From Limnohabitans sp. (GTDB lineage: Bacteria > Pseudomonadota > Gammaproteobacteria > Burkholderiales > Burkholderiaceae_C), in NCBI RefSeq assembly GCF_030158565.1, contig NZ_JAOASQ010000070.1, forward strand, positions 1 through 64,000: a stretch of 64,000 nt of DNA, given 5' to 3'. Positions 9,539 through 18,431 of this stretch are shown piece by piece. Numbering within the stretch: the stretch's first letter is position 1; the number at the start of each line of letters is the position of its first letter. Both the position numbers and the translations under genes were made by a program. The notes under the pieces are model-generated. The model had not been told where the DNA came from, did not search any database, and worked only from the letters and a program-made list of their open reading frames with translations.

Positions 9539-10981
9539 TCAAGGCCGGGCCAGCACGCGACCCGGGTTCAGCAGGTTCTGTGGGTCCAGCGCTTGCTTGA
9601 CGGCGCGCATCATGGCCAGGGCCGTGGGGTCTTTGTAGTCGGGCAGTTTGCCCACTTTGAGCTCGCCCACGCCATGTTCGGCGCTGATGGATCCGTCGAA
9701 TTTGAGCACCTGGTCAAACACCAGGGTGTTCACGCGCTCTTCGTTGTCACGCAAAAAGGCCTTGCCATCCACGCCTTCGGGGGCTTGCACGTTGTAGTGC
9801 AGGTTGCCGTCGCCCAGGTGGCCAAAGTCCACCATGCGCACGCCGGGCACTTCACGCGCCAGCAGGGCGTCGGTCTCCGCCACAAAGGCCGGGATGCGCG
9901 AGACCGGGATGCTGATGTCGTGCTTGATGTTCAGGCCCTCGGTAGCCTGCGCCAAGGTGATGCTTTCGCGGATGTGCCACAGGCCACGCGCTTGGGTCAG
10001 GTTCTCGGCCACCACGGCATCGCTCACGCAACCTGCCTCCAGAGCGGCTTCGAGCAAGGCTTCGAACTGAGCACGCGCATGGGCTTCGTTTTCGCTGTCG
10101 GAGTTTTCCAGCAGCACGCACCAGGGCGTGTCTTTCCACAGCGGCACGCGCAGTTGCGGGTAATGCTTGTCCACCAAGCCCAGCGCAAACTGGCCCATGA
10201 CCTCAAAGCCTGTCAGGCCCGGGCCCAGGCGCTGGTGGGCCAGGCCCAGCAGCTGCACGGCCGCTTCCATGCTCGGCACGGCGGCCCAAGCGGTCAGCTG
10301 CGCAGCGGGCAGGGGGTAGAGCTTCATGGTGGCGGCGCAGATGATGCCCAGCGTGCCTTCGCTGCCGATCATCAGATTGCGCAGGTCATAACCGGTGTTG
10401 TCTTTGCGCAGCCCGGTCAGGCCGTTCCAAATCTCGCCTTGGGCGGTCACCACTTCCAGGCCCAGGCACAGCTCGCGGGTGTTGCCGTAGCGCACGACTT
10501 GTGTGCCGCCTGCGTTGGTGCCCAGGTTGCCGCCAATCGTGCAGCTGCCCTCGGCGCCCAGGCTCAAAGGGAACAGAAAGCCAGCACCTTCGGCTGCGGC
10601 TTGCAGGTTTTGCAGCACGCAACCGGCTTCTACCGTGATGGTCAGGTTGGCCGGGTCGATGGCGCGCACCGCGTTCATGCGGGTCATGCTCAGCACGATC
10701 TGCGTGCCCGAATCGTCCGGCACGCCGCCCACCACCAGGCCGGTGTTGCCGCCTTGCGGCACGATGGGCGTGCCCGCTGCCGCGCAGGCCTTGACCACAG
10801 CGGCCACTTCCGGCGTGCTGCCGGGGCGCACCACGGCAAGCGCACGGCCTTTGACGCGTTTGCGCCAGTCTTGCTCCCAAGGGCTCAGGTCGGCACCGGG
10901 ATCGTCATGTGTGATGACGTTGGCTGTGCCGCAGATCTGGCGCAGTTGGGCGATGAGGGCTTGGCGGGGCAGGTCGTTCAT
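9539..10981 (-). CDS. FAD-linked 2-hydroxyacid oxidase (GlcD/D-lactate or D-2-hydroxyglutarate dehydrogenase-like)
   Basis: 480 residues. The N-terminal FAD-binding domain shows VRPGSTPEVAAVVKACAAAG and PQGGNTGLVVGGVPD; LGTNAGGTQVVRYGNTREL is the flavin-contacting block. The C-terminal FAD_oxidase_C domain ends HGVGELKVGKLPDYKDP and DPQNLLNPGRVL, with the conserved HGxGxxK. These enzymes oxidise D-2-hydroxyacids to 2-oxoacids and pass electrons to quinone or ETF. The start MNDLPRQALIAQLR avoids a Cys/Pro-rich upstream extension that looks non-coding. It follows the DUF2069 gene by 34 bases. The substrate cannot be fixed from sequence. Confidence 0.85.
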   Translation of the reverse strand: MNDLPRQALIAQLRQICGTANVITHDDPGADLSPWEQDWRKRVKGRALAVVRPGSTPEVAAVVKACAAAGTPIVPQGGNTGLVVGGVPDDSGTQIVLSMTRMNAVRAIDPANLTITVEAGCVLQNLQAAAEGAGFLFPLSLGAEGSCTIGGNLGTNAGGTQVVRYGNTRELCLGLEVVTAQGEIWNGLTGLRKDNTGYDLRNLMIGSEGTLGIICAATMKLYPLPAAQLTAWAAVPSMEAAVQLLGLAHQRLGPGLTGFEVMGQFALGLVDKHYPQLRVPLWKDTPWCVLLENSDSENEAHARAQFEALLEAALEAGCVSDAVVAENLTQARGLWHIRESITLAQATEGLNIKHDISIPVSRIPAFVAETDALLAREVPGVRMVDFGHLGDGNLHYNVQAPEGVDGKAFLRDNEERVNTLVFDQVLKFDGSISAEHGVGELKVGKLPDYKDPTALAMMRAVKQALDPQNLLNPGRVLARP

Positions 10982-11015
10982 GTTCAGGTCAGCCCGTGGC
11001 TGCAGCAGAGAAAAC

Positions 11016-11423
11016 TCAATCTTTGGGCACGGGCACAAAGTTGCCCGTCGCCTTGGCGGCTTTGATCCGGATGCGCACATGCAGGGCGCAGGCCACAAAC
11101 AGGCTGGAACACAGCAGCACTTGCAGCAGGGCCAGGCCGTTGGACGGCCATTTGTCGCCCCAGGCACGCACAGCGCCTTCGGTGAAATACAGCCAAACCA
11201 GCAGGCTCACCCAGCGGTAGGTGTACATGCGGTGCTTGAGCAAACCCGCCAGCGGCAGGCACAAAGGCAGCACCTTGATGGCCCACCAAGAGCCGCCCGG
11301 GCGCAGCGGCGCGAGCCACAACTCCCAGGCCAAGCCCACCAAAATCAGGCCGAGCAAACTGCCCACGGCAAGCCAGCGCGTGAAATTCACGCCAGAGGGG
11401 ATATTGTCAGTATTTGTGTTCAT
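11016..11423 (-). CDS. DUF2069 integral membrane protein
   Basis: 135 residues with four hydrophobic segments: LAVGSLLGLILVGLAWELWL, WAIKVLPLCLPLAGLL, WVSLLVWLYFTEGAVRAW and LALLQVLLCSSLFVACAL. The LPLAGLLKHRMYTYRW linker and TEG motif are typical of DUF2069, a small inner-membrane family of unknown role. Its start is only 21 bases from the divergent YihY gene, an arrangement found in related bacteria. Confidence 0.85.
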   Translation of the reverse strand: MNTNTDNIPSGVNFTRWLAVGSLLGLILVGLAWELWLAPLRPGGSWWAIKVLPLCLPLAGLLKHRMYTYRWVSLLVWLYFTEGAVRAWGDKWPSNGLALLQVLLCSSLFVACALHVRIRIKAAKATGNFVPVPKD

Positions 11424-11444
11424 GGCGGTGGCATCATACCGGTC

Positions 11445-12704
11445 ATGAAATCCCTTCCTCCCGTGCAGACATGGCGCGAACATTTCCGCGCTTGGTGGCA
11501 AGAGCTGACCGAGCTGCCCTGGCGCCAGATGTTGAGCGTTTTGGCCCAGCGTTTTCGCGATGCGCGCCTGGGCGTGAGCGCCAGTTCGCTGACCTTCACG
11601 ACCGTGCTGGCCTTGGTGCCTTTGTTTGTGGTGGGCCTGTCGGTGTTTGCCGCCTTCCCGATGTTTGGCAAGTTCCAGGACACGATCCAGCGTTGGCTGA
11701 TCGACAGCCTGATGCCCGAGAGCATTTCTCGGCAGGTGCTCAGTTACCTCACGCAGTTCTCGCGCAAGGCCAGTCGGCTGGGTGCCGTGGGCTTGGTGGC
11801 GGTACTCATGTCTGCGGTCGCTTTGATGGTCACGATCGAGCGCACGCTGGGGCAGATCTGGCGCATCGACCGCCAGCGCCCCTTGGCGCAGCGGGTCTTG
11901 CTGTACTGGGCGGCCATCACCTTGGGCCCCTTGTTTCTGGGCGCCAGTCTGGCCATCACTTCGTATGTGGTCACGGCTTCGCAGGACGTGGTGAACGTCT
12001 TGCCCGGCATCGTGCGCGGCTTGCTCGACGGTGTGGAGTTCTTCTTGCTGGTCGCTTGCGTGAGTGGCTTGTATTTTTACGTGCCCAACACCCGGGTGCA
12101 GTGGCGCCACGCCCTGACGGCCGGTTTTTTGGTGGCCGGCGGGATTGAGGTGGCCAAGAAATTGCTGGCGGTTTACCTGACGCAGTTTCCGACCTATTCG
12201 GTGATCTATGGCGCGTTTGCGGCGGTGCCGATTTTGCTGGTCTGGATTTATGTGATGTGGGTCATCGTGCTGCTGGGGGCCGTGATTGCCGCCAGCATGC
12301 CCGAGGTGCGCAGGCAACATTTGCGCCAGCCCGATGGGGCGGGCTGGGCCTTCCGCGTGGCGCTGGAGGTGATTTCGGCGTTGAACGCCACCCGCCAAAG
12401 TGCGCCGCATGGCATGACGGCCGAGGCCTTGAGCGTGCAATTGCGTTTGGATGCACGCGAGGTGGCTTCGGTGCTGGAAGTCTTGCGGGGTCTGGATTGG
12501 TTGGGCTTGCTGCGCGACGATGGCGGCCCGCAAGCATCGCGCTATGTCTTGCTCATCAACCCGGCTCTGACGCCATCGGGGCCTTTGGCCAACCGCTTGC
12601 TGGTCTTGCGCGAAGCGGCGTCTTACCCGTTCTGGATGGCGACAGGGCTGGACCAGATGGCTTTGTCTGCACTGTTGCCGCTGCCGTCGAGTGCGCAGAA
12701 CTGA
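11445..12704 (+). CDS. YihY/BrkB-family membrane protein
   Basis: 419 residues. The N-terminal 290 residues carry about six membrane helices with GVSASSLTFTTVLALVPLFVV, the characteristic entry into the YihY (virulence factor BrkB) domain, and TYSVIYGAFAAVPILLVWIYVMW near its end. The remaining cytoplasmic tail resembles a winged-helix segment (MTAEALSVQLRLDAREVASVLEVL). The family was once called ribonuclease BN, but that activity belongs to another gene; function is uncertain. No good ribosome site precedes the ATG. It is divergent from DUF2069. Confidence 0.88.
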   Translation: MKSLPPVQTWREHFRAWWQELTELPWRQMLSVLAQRFRDARLGVSASSLTFTTVLALVPLFVVGLSVFAAFPMFGKFQDTIQRWLIDSLMPESISRQVLSYLTQFSRKASRLGAVGLVAVLMSAVALMVTIERTLGQIWRIDRQRPLAQRVLLYWAAITLGPLFLGASLAITSYVVTASQDVVNVLPGIVRGLLDGVEFFLLVACVSGLYFYVPNTRVQWRHALTAGFLVAGGIEVAKKLLAVYLTQFPTYSVIYGAFAAVPILLVWIYVMWVIVLLGAVIAASMPEVRRQHLRQPDGAGWAFRVALEVISALNATRQSAPHGMTAEALSVQLRLDAREVASVLEVLRGLDWLGLLRDDGGPQASRYVLLINPALTPSGPLANRLLVLREAASYPFWMATGLDQMALSALLPLPSSAQN

Positions 12705-12747
12705 GGGGCATGTCGGCGGCTTCAGCCCCGACAGCATGGAGCTGTCT

Positions 12748-13047
12748 TCAGAACGGGATGCGCCCCGTCCAGATGTCCTTGTACATGACCCAGTCGCCCA
12801 TGAAGCTGTAGAGCGGCCGCTTGAAGCTGGCCGGTTTGTTCTTCTCGAACACAAAGTGCCCGACCCAGGCGCAGCCGTAGCCGCACAGCAAGCCGTATAC
12901 AAAGTACTGCGGCTTGCCGGTGATCGCGAGCATGGCCAGGCACAACAAGGACAGCGTGCTGCCCACAAAGTGCAGGCGGCGGCAGGTGCGGTTGTTGTGC
13001 TCGCTCAAATAGAACGGGTAGAACTCGGCAAAGCTGTTGTGGGTCAT
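12748..13047 (-). CDS. DUF962 (Mpo1-like) membrane protein
   Basis: 99 residues. FAEFYPFYLSEHNNRTCRRLHFVGS is the conserved N-terminal block of DUF962 with its HxxxxxRxxHxxG pattern; WVGHFVFEKNKPASFK and GDWVMYKDIWTGRI form the second block, with two or three hydrophobic segments between. Yeast Mpo1 of this family is an Fe(II)-dependent dioxygenase that alpha-oxidises 2-hydroxy fatty acids, and the conserved histidines are present here. It starts 21 bases after the P450 stop, so it probably belongs to the same operon; both would act on lipids, which is inference. Confidence 0.85.
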   Translation of the reverse strand: MTHNSFAEFYPFYLSEHNNRTCRRLHFVGSTLSLLCLAMLAITGKPQYFVYGLLCGYGCAWVGHFVFEKNKPASFKRPLYSFMGDWVMYKDIWTGRIPF

Positions 13048-13068
13048 GTGGGGTCTCCGGGGTGTTTT

Positions 13069-14382
13069 TTATCGGGTGCTGAAGGGCGCGCTCAAGAACC
13101 CACGAAAGCGGGCGCGGCCACCGCGTTCGGGATCGCTTTGGAGCCGGTACTCGGGAAAGCGCCGCAAAAAGCGGCCAATCGCAATGCGGCCTTCCAGCCG
13201 CGCCAGGCTCAGGCCCGCGCACTGGTGCACACCAAAGCCAAAGGCCAGGTGTTTGTTGCCGGTGCGGCGCAGGTCCAGTTGCTCGGGGTTCTCGTACACG
13301 GCGGGGTCGCGGTTGGCCGCGCCGATGCACAGCGTGACCAGCGCGCCTTCGGGCAGGTCCACGCCGTTGACCTGTGTGGCCTGCAAGGCGCGGCGGTTGC
13401 CCAGTTGGTTGGACGATTCAAAGCGCAAAAACTCGTCCACCGCCAAACCCAGAATGTGCTCCTCGGCTGCTTCGTCGGGCGCTTGCTGCAGGTCCGACAA
13501 GAGGCGCATGCGTTGATCGGGCCACTCTTGCAGGCTGATGAGCGCGTTGCCGATCAGGTTGGTGGTGGTCTCGTGCCCGGCGTTGAGCAGGAAGACGCAG
13601 TTTTGCAAGAGTTCCACTTCGCTCAGGGCGTCGCCATTTTCCTCACCCTGGATCAAGCGCGTCAGCACGTCGTGCTCGGGGTCGCCCGGGTGCTGGCGGC
13701 GCTGGGCCACCAAGTCGCGCAGATAAGCCAGAAACTCGTTCACGCTGCGGTTGCCCAGCGCTTCTTGTTCAGGTGTCAGAGACGGCTCCAGCGCACCCAA
13801 AATGGCCAGCGACCAGCCGCGCAAGGGTTCGCGGTCGGCATGCGGCACATCCAGCAGGTTGCCGATGATCTCGACCGGAATGGCGGAGGCAAAGTCCTCG
13901 ATCAGGTCGCCACCACCTTGGGCCTCGATCTTGTCCAGCAGGCTGTCCACCAAGGTCACGAGGCCGGGCTCCATGGCCTCGATGGCGCGGCGGGTGAGGG
14001 CGCCCATGATCAGGCGGCGCACCCGCGTGTGCAGCGGCGGGTCGTTGAAGACCAGGCTGTTCGTGTGGTGCTCGAACAGCGGCGCCACACCGCCCGCCGT
14101 CGTGTAGGGCGGCTCGTTGTAGGGTGCGTGGTTGTATTTGGGGCCGAACTCGACTTGTTTGTCAGAGCTGAAGACTTTGGCGTCGCGGTAAACGGCCACC
14201 AGATCGGCGTGGCGCGTCAGAAAATAAGACCCATCGGGCATGCGCTTGAAAGGCTCGGCCTCGCGCAGTGCGGCATACACCGGGTAGGGGTTGTCCAAGA
14301 AATCGCGGGGCAGGGCACGCAGGTCCAGCGTGCGGGCGATCTCTTGCGCCCGTTCGGGCGACAGCGGTGGGGTGATGCTCAT
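13069..14382 (-). CDS. Cytochrome P450 (soluble, bacterial class I type)
   Basis: 437 residues. The oxygen-binding I-helix motif is AGHETT (268-273), the ExxR pair is E317/R320, and the haem loop is FGFGVHQCAG with ligand C388. There is no membrane anchor, so the enzyme is cytosolic and needs a ferredoxin and reductase, neither of which is encoded nearby. The start MSITPPLSPER overlaps the stop of the upstream hydrolase (ATGA). The substrate is unknown; the hydrolase and DUF962 neighbours suggest lipid-like molecules. Confidence 0.93.
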   Translation of the reverse strand: MSITPPLSPERAQEIARTLDLRALPRDFLDNPYPVYAALREAEPFKRMPDGSYFLTRHADLVAVYRDAKVFSSDKQVEFGPKYNHAPYNEPPYTTAGGVAPLFEHHTNSLVFNDPPLHTRVRRLIMGALTRRAIEAMEPGLVTLVDSLLDKIEAQGGGDLIEDFASAIPVEIIGNLLDVPHADREPLRGWSLAILGALEPSLTPEQEALGNRSVNEFLAYLRDLVAQRRQHPGDPEHDVLTRLIQGEENGDALSEVELLQNCVFLLNAGHETTTNLIGNALISLQEWPDQRMRLLSDLQQAPDEAAEEHILGLAVDEFLRFESSNQLGNRRALQATQVNGVDLPEGALVTLCIGAANRDPAVYENPEQLDLRRTGNKHLAFGFGVHQCAGLSLARLEGRIAIGRFLRRFPEYRLQSDPERGGRARFRGFLSAPFSTR

Positions 14383-15197
14383 GGCTTGAGGAAATCTTTC
14401 AGGGCTTGCAGCACGCCTTCGGGCGCTTCGGTCATCAGCGAGTGGCCCGCAGGCAGTTGCGCCACGGTGGGTTGGGCGCACAGCTGGATCAGGCTTTGCG
14501 CGGCTTTGGCGGGTGTCATTTGGTCGGCGCTGCCCAGCACAAACAAGGTGGGGCAAGTCACTTGGGGCATGGCCGCTTCCGCCCCCACGTAGTTGTCGCA
14601 GGCCTTGAAGCCGGTGTGGAACACGTTGATTTGCGTGTTGCTGGCCAGCACGCGGCGCATGAGCGCTTTACTGCCGCCATACAGCCAAGTGCCCGGGCCC
14701 AGGGCCGAAGGTGGTGGGGCCAGTGTGGAGTGCGAAAACGCATTGACCATGTCGATGGCCTTGAACGGGGCGCTGACCGACAAGTCGAGCAGGGCGGGCG
14801 AGACGCGCATCGGGTAGGCCGTGCCGACCATCACCAGGTGGCTCACGCGGCCAGGCGATTTTTGTGCATCGCGTGCGGTGGCCTCGAGCGCAATCAGCGA
14901 GCCAAAGCTGTGGCCGATCAGCGCGGCTTTTTCAATCTTCAACGCGTCCAGCAAAGCGATGACGGTGTCGGCCGCTTCTTCGACGCTTTGCGGCGGTGTG
15001 CCTGCGCTTTTGCAGTGGCCCGGCAGGTCAATCGCCAGCACGTTCCAGCCGTGGTGGGCCAGATACCGTGTTTGCAAAATCCAGACGCTGTGGTCATTGA
15101 GCACGCCGTGGATGAAGACGGCGGTCGGCTGCGCGGGGTTGAAGTCTTTGCCGCCGGTGTAGGCGTAGAGGGTGTGTGTGGGTAAAGAGATGATCAT
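14379..15197 (-). CDS. Alpha/beta hydrolase, first gene of the P450 operon
   Basis: 272 residues. FIHGVLNDHSVW is the oxyanion-hole region, LIGHSFGSLIALE holds the nucleophile Ser, FVLGSADQMTPA the Asp, and LPAGHSLMTEAPEGV the His. It belongs to the large esterase/lipase-like alpha/beta hydrolase group; the substrate is not predictable. The TGA overlaps the P450 ATG by four bases, so the two products are made together. Confidence 0.85.
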   Translation of the reverse strand: MIISLPTHTLYAYTGGKDFNPAQPTAVFIHGVLNDHSVWILQTRYLAHHGWNVLAIDLPGHCKSAGTPPQSVEEAADTVIALLDALKIEKAALIGHSFGSLIALEATARDAQKSPGRVSHLVMVGTAYPMRVSPALLDLSVSAPFKAIDMVNAFSHSTLAPPPSALGPGTWLYGGSKALMRRVLASNTQINVFHTGFKACDNYVGAEAAMPQVTCPTLFVLGSADQMTPAKAAQSLIQLCAQPTVAQLPAGHSLMTEAPEGVLQALKDFLKP

Positions 15198-15253
15198 GAC
15201 TTGCCGTCCAAGTGATGAAAGCGGTCTTTCGGGCGCAGAGCTGCGAGCAGGTT

Positions 15254-15306
15254 GTCACCCCGGACTTGATCCGGGGTCCATGGATTCCCGCGTTCGCGAG
15301 AATGAC
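15254..15306. repeat. Dispersed double-hairpin repeat between the hydrolase operon and metY
   Basis: Two adjacent dyads make up the element: CCCCGGA/TCCGGGG around CTTGA (15258-15276), and ATTCCCGCG/CGCGAGAAT (15284-15303), flanked by GTCA and TGAC. This is the widespread palindromic element seen in many proteobacterial intergenic regions. It lies between two minus-strand genes and may act as a transcription terminator or mRNA stabiliser. A related hairpin occurs at 36594-36612. Confidence 0.75.
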
Positions 15307-15369
15307 ACTTGGGGGTGTTGTGGGTGTGACCAATCGCGGTGAAACCGCCATGATGACTTGGAGCGATGG

Positions 15370-16668
15370 TCATGCGGCTTTCTCCGCAGCCTTCAGGGCT
15401 TTTTTGAGGTCGTCGATCAAATCGTCGGGGTCTTCCAGGCCAATGGACAGGCGGATGGTGCCGGGGCCGATGCCGCTGGCCGCCAGTGCCTCGTCGCTCA
15501 TGCGGAAGTGCGTGGTGCTGGCCGGGTGGATCACCAGGCTGCGGCAGTCGCCCACATTGGCCAGGTGGCTGAAGACCTTGAGGGTCTCGATGAACTTTTG
15601 GCCTTGGGTACGGCTGCCCTTGATGTCGAAGCTGAACACCGAGCCTGCGCCGCGTGGCAGCAGTTGCTGGGCCAGCTTGTGGGAGGGGTGGCTTTCCAGC
15701 ATGGGGTGGCCCACGCGGCTGACCAGCGGGTGTGCGGCCAAGAACTCGACCACCTTTTCGGTGTTGCCCATGTGGCGGGCCATGCGCAAGGGCAGGGTTT
15801 CGATGCCTTGCAAAATCAGCCAGGCGGTGTGCGGGCTCATGCAGGCCCCAAAGTCGCGCAGGGCTTCGCGTCGGGCGCGCAGCAAAAAGGCGCCCACGGT
15901 GCTTTCTTCGCTGAAGACCATGTTGTGAAAGCCTTCGTAGGCTTGGCTCAGCTCGGCGAACTTGCCCGATTTGTCCCAGTCAAAGCTGCCGCCATCGACC
16001 ACCACGCCGCCCACCACCGTGCCGTGGCCCGACAAAAACTTGGTGGCCGAGTGGTAAACCAGATCGGCCCCGTGGTCGAAGGGCTTGATCAGCCAGGGCG
16101 AGGTCAGGGTGGAGTCCACCAGCAGTGGCACGCCGGCTTCGTGGGCGATGGCGCTGATGGCCGGGATGTCCAGCACGTCCAGGCCGGGGTTGCCCACGGT
16201 CTCGCCAAAAAACAGCTTGGTATTGGGTTGCACGGCGGTTTTCCAGGCGTCCAGATCGCCAGGTTTGACGAAGGTGGTGCTGATGCCGAATCGGCTCAGG
16301 GTGTAGTGCAGCAGGTTGTGTGAGCCCCCATACAAAGCGGTGGAGGCCACGATGTGCGAGCCCGCGCCCATGAGGGTGGCGATGCTCAGGTGCAAGGCCG
16401 CCTGGCCGCTGGCGGTGGTGATGGCCCCGATGCCGCCTTCAAGCGCCGAGATGCGTTGCTCCAGCACCGCGTTGGTGGGGTTGCTGATGCGGCTGTAGAC
16501 ATGGCCCGGGCGCTCCAGATTGAACAGGGCCGCCGCTTGGTCGCTCGACTCGAACACGAAGGAGGTGGTCAGGTGGATCGGCACGGCGCGGGCGCCGGTG
16601 GCCGGGTCGGGTGCGGCGCCTGCGTGCAGGGCGAGGGTGTCAAATCCGGGGTCGCTGTAACCAGCCAT
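15370..16668 (-). CDS. metY: O-acetylhomoserine aminocarboxypropyltransferase (homocysteine synthase)
   Basis: 432 residues, the usual length for the MetY branch of the Cys/Met PLP enzymes, longer than MetB/MetC. GFDTLALHAGAAPDPATGARAVPIHLTTSF is the family N-terminus; the PLP lysine is K210 in YHSATKFLSGHG; SRISNPTNAVLEQRISALEGG is conserved. It makes homocysteine from O-acetylhomoserine and sulfide, linking to the sulfate uptake genes earlier in the window. It is transcribed alone, with the repeat at 15254-15306 downstream. Confidence 0.93.
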   Translation of the reverse strand: MAGYSDPGFDTLALHAGAAPDPATGARAVPIHLTTSFVFESSDQAAALFNLERPGHVYSRISNPTNAVLEQRISALEGGIGAITTASGQAALHLSIATLMGAGSHIVASTALYGGSHNLLHYTLSRFGISTTFVKPGDLDAWKTAVQPNTKLFFGETVGNPGLDVLDIPAISAIAHEAGVPLLVDSTLTSPWLIKPFDHGADLVYHSATKFLSGHGTVVGGVVVDGGSFDWDKSGKFAELSQAYEGFHNMVFSEESTVGAFLLRARREALRDFGACMSPHTAWLILQGIETLPLRMARHMGNTEKVVEFLAAHPLVSRVGHPMLESHPSHKLAQQLLPRGAGSVFSFDIKGSRTQGQKFIETLKVFSHLANVGDCRSLVIHPASTTHFRMSDEALAASGIGPGTIRLSIGLEDPDDLIDDLKKALKAAEKAA

Positions 16669-16782
16669 GAAAAGTCTCCGAAAAAGAAAGTGCGCGGCAA
16701 GCTTGTTTCGCTACGCTTTGCATCCATTGTGGGCTATATTGATACTCAAATTCACCTCGGTTCGACCCTCAGGAGACACACC

Positions 16783-17247
16783 ATGAAAGTCAGCGACATC
16801 CTCCGCGTCAAAGGCAACACCTTGTTCACCGTCAACCCGGATGAACCTCTGGGCACCGCCATGAGTTTCATGGCCGAAAAGGACATTGGCTCCTTGGTCG
16901 TGATGGACAAGGGGGCCCTGGCCGGCATGCTGACTTTCCGTGAGGTGATCCAGCGCATCGTCAAAAACGGCGGTCAGGTGGGCAACACCACCGTCAATGA
17001 CGCCATGGACAGCACGCCCATGACCTGCACCAGCGAAACCGATCTGGACGATGTGCGCCGCATGATGCTGGACCGCCACGCCCGCTACATGCCCGTGATG
17101 GACGAGCGCATGCTGATGGGCGTGATCAGCTTTTACGACGTGGCCAAGGCCGTGGTCGATGGCCAGAACTTCGAAAACAAGATGCTCAAGGCCTACATCC
17201 GCGATTGGCCAGACGAAGCCAACGCAGAGCCAGGCGTCAAGATCTGA
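16783..17247 (+). CDS. CBS-domain pair protein
   Basis: 154 residues made almost entirely of two CBS domains (about 8-62 and 75-130): VSDILRVKGNTLFTVNPDEPLGTAMSFMAEKDIGSLVVMD, then VNDAMDSTPMTCTSETDLDDVRRMMLDRHARYMPVMD. Such stand-alone Bateman modules bind adenine nucleotides and regulate partners; the partner is unknown. AGGAGACACACC gives a strong ribosome site, and a perfect terminator follows. Confidence 0.88.
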   Translation: MKVSDILRVKGNTLFTVNPDEPLGTAMSFMAEKDIGSLVVMDKGALAGMLTFREVIQRIVKNGGQVGNTTVNDAMDSTPMTCTSETDLDDVRRMMLDRHARYMPVMDERMLMGVISFYDVAKAVVDGQNFENKMLKAYIRDWPDEANAEPGVKI

Positions 17248-17265
17248 GCTGCCTGATGATCCCAA

Positions 17266-17300
17266 GGGCCTGACACCGTCGTGGTGTCAGGCCCTTTTTC
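17266..17300 (+). terminator. Factor-independent terminator after the CBS gene
   Basis: A perfect 12-base-pair stem (GGGCCTGACACC/GGTGTCAGGCCC) with a five-base loop is followed by TTTTTC. It lies 18 bases after the CBS stop and about 34 bases before aroC, so aroC needs its own promoter or read-through. Confidence 0.92.
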
Positions 17301-17333
17301 ATGGCGGCGCTGCCATTCGGGGATAATCCCTGC

Positions 17334-18431
17334 ATGAGCGGCAATACCTTCGGAACCCTATTCAACGTCACCAACTTTGGTGAATCCCACGGCCCGGCCA
17401 TTGGCTGCGTGATCGACGGCTGCCCTCCGGGCTTGCCGCTGAGCGAGGCCGATATCCAGCCCGACCTGGACCGCCGCCGCCCCGGCACCAGCAAATTCGT
17501 CACCCAGCGCAACGAGCCCGATGCGGTGCAGATTGTCTCGGGCGTGTACCAGGGCCTGACGACCGGCACCCCGATTTGCCTGCTGATCCAGAACACCGAC
17601 CAGCGCAGCAAGGACTACGGCGACATCCTGCAGACCTTCCGCCCCGGTCATGCCGATTACACCTACTGGCGCAAATACGGCCTGCGCGACCCGCGTGGCG
17701 GTGGCCGCTCTTCGGCACGTTTGACCGCCCCCATGGTGGCTGCGGGTGCTGTCGCCAAGAAGTGGCTCAAGGAAAAACTGGGCACCACCTTTGTCGGCTG
17801 CATGACGCAAATCGGCGATGTGCCGATTGGCTTTGAGAGCTGGGACCACGTGCCCAACAACCCGTTTTTTGCCCCGGTGGCCGATGTGTCGGCGCTGGAG
17901 GACTACATGAACGCGCTGCGCAAGTCGGGCGATTCCTGCGGTGCTCGCCTGCGTGTGGTGGCGCGTGGCGTGCCGGTGGGCTTGGGCCAGCCGCTGTTTG
18001 ACAAGATGGACGCCGACATCGCTTACGCCATGATGGGCATCAACGCGGTCAAGGGCGTGGAGATTGGCGCTGGCTTTGGCTGCGTCACGCAAAAGGGCAG
18101 TACGGCGGGTGACACGCTCACGCCTGAGGGCTTTGTGGGCAACAACGCAGGCGGCGTGCTCGGCGGTATCAGCACTGGGCAGGACATGGAGGTGTCGATC
18201 GCCGTCAAGCCGACCAGCTCGATTTTGATTGCACGCGAGTCGATCGACTCGAACGGCCAGCCGACCGAAGTCATCACCAAGGGCCGCCACGACCCTTGCG
18301 TGGGCATCCGCGCCACGCCGATTGCCGAGGCCATGCTGGCGCTGGTGGTCATGGACCATGTCTTGCAGCACCGCGCCCAGTGCGGTGATGTGGTGCACGC
18401 CGTGGCCCCGATCGCTGCCGTCAAACCCTGA
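17334..18431 (+). CDS. aroC: Chorismate synthase
   Basis: 365 residues. The protein opens [20 protein letters not shown], with [28 protein letters not shown] after it, and contains the FMN/substrate residues in [11 protein letters not shown] and the C-terminal [15 protein letters not shown]. It converts EPSP to chorismate, the last step of the shikimate pathway, using reduced FMN. An ATG 11 codons earlier lies within the terminator trail and is less likely. Its TGA shares one base with the MFS gene start. Confidence 0.97.
   Translation: MSGNTFGTLFNVTNFGESHGPAIGCVIDGCPPGLPLSEADIQPDLDRRRPGTSKFVTQRNEPDAVQIVSGVYQGLTTGTPICLLIQNTDQRSKDYGDILQTFRPGHADYTYWRKYGLRDPRGGGRSSARLTAPMVAAGAVAKKWLKEKLGTTFVGCMTQIGDVPIGFESWDHVPNNPFFAPVADVSALEDYMNALRKSGDSCGARLRVVARGVPVGLGQPLFDKMDADIAYAMMGINAVKGVEIGAGFGCVTQKGSTAGDTLTPEGFVGNNAGGVLGGISTGQDMEVSIAVKPTSSILIARESIDSNGQPTEVITKGRHDPCVGIRATPIAEAMLALVVMDHVLQHRAQCGDVVHAVAPIAAVKP

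Noticed and set aside
15254-15306. Riboswitch upstream of the P450 operon
   Set aside because: The sequence matches a common dispersed double-hairpin repeat and shows no known aptamer features.
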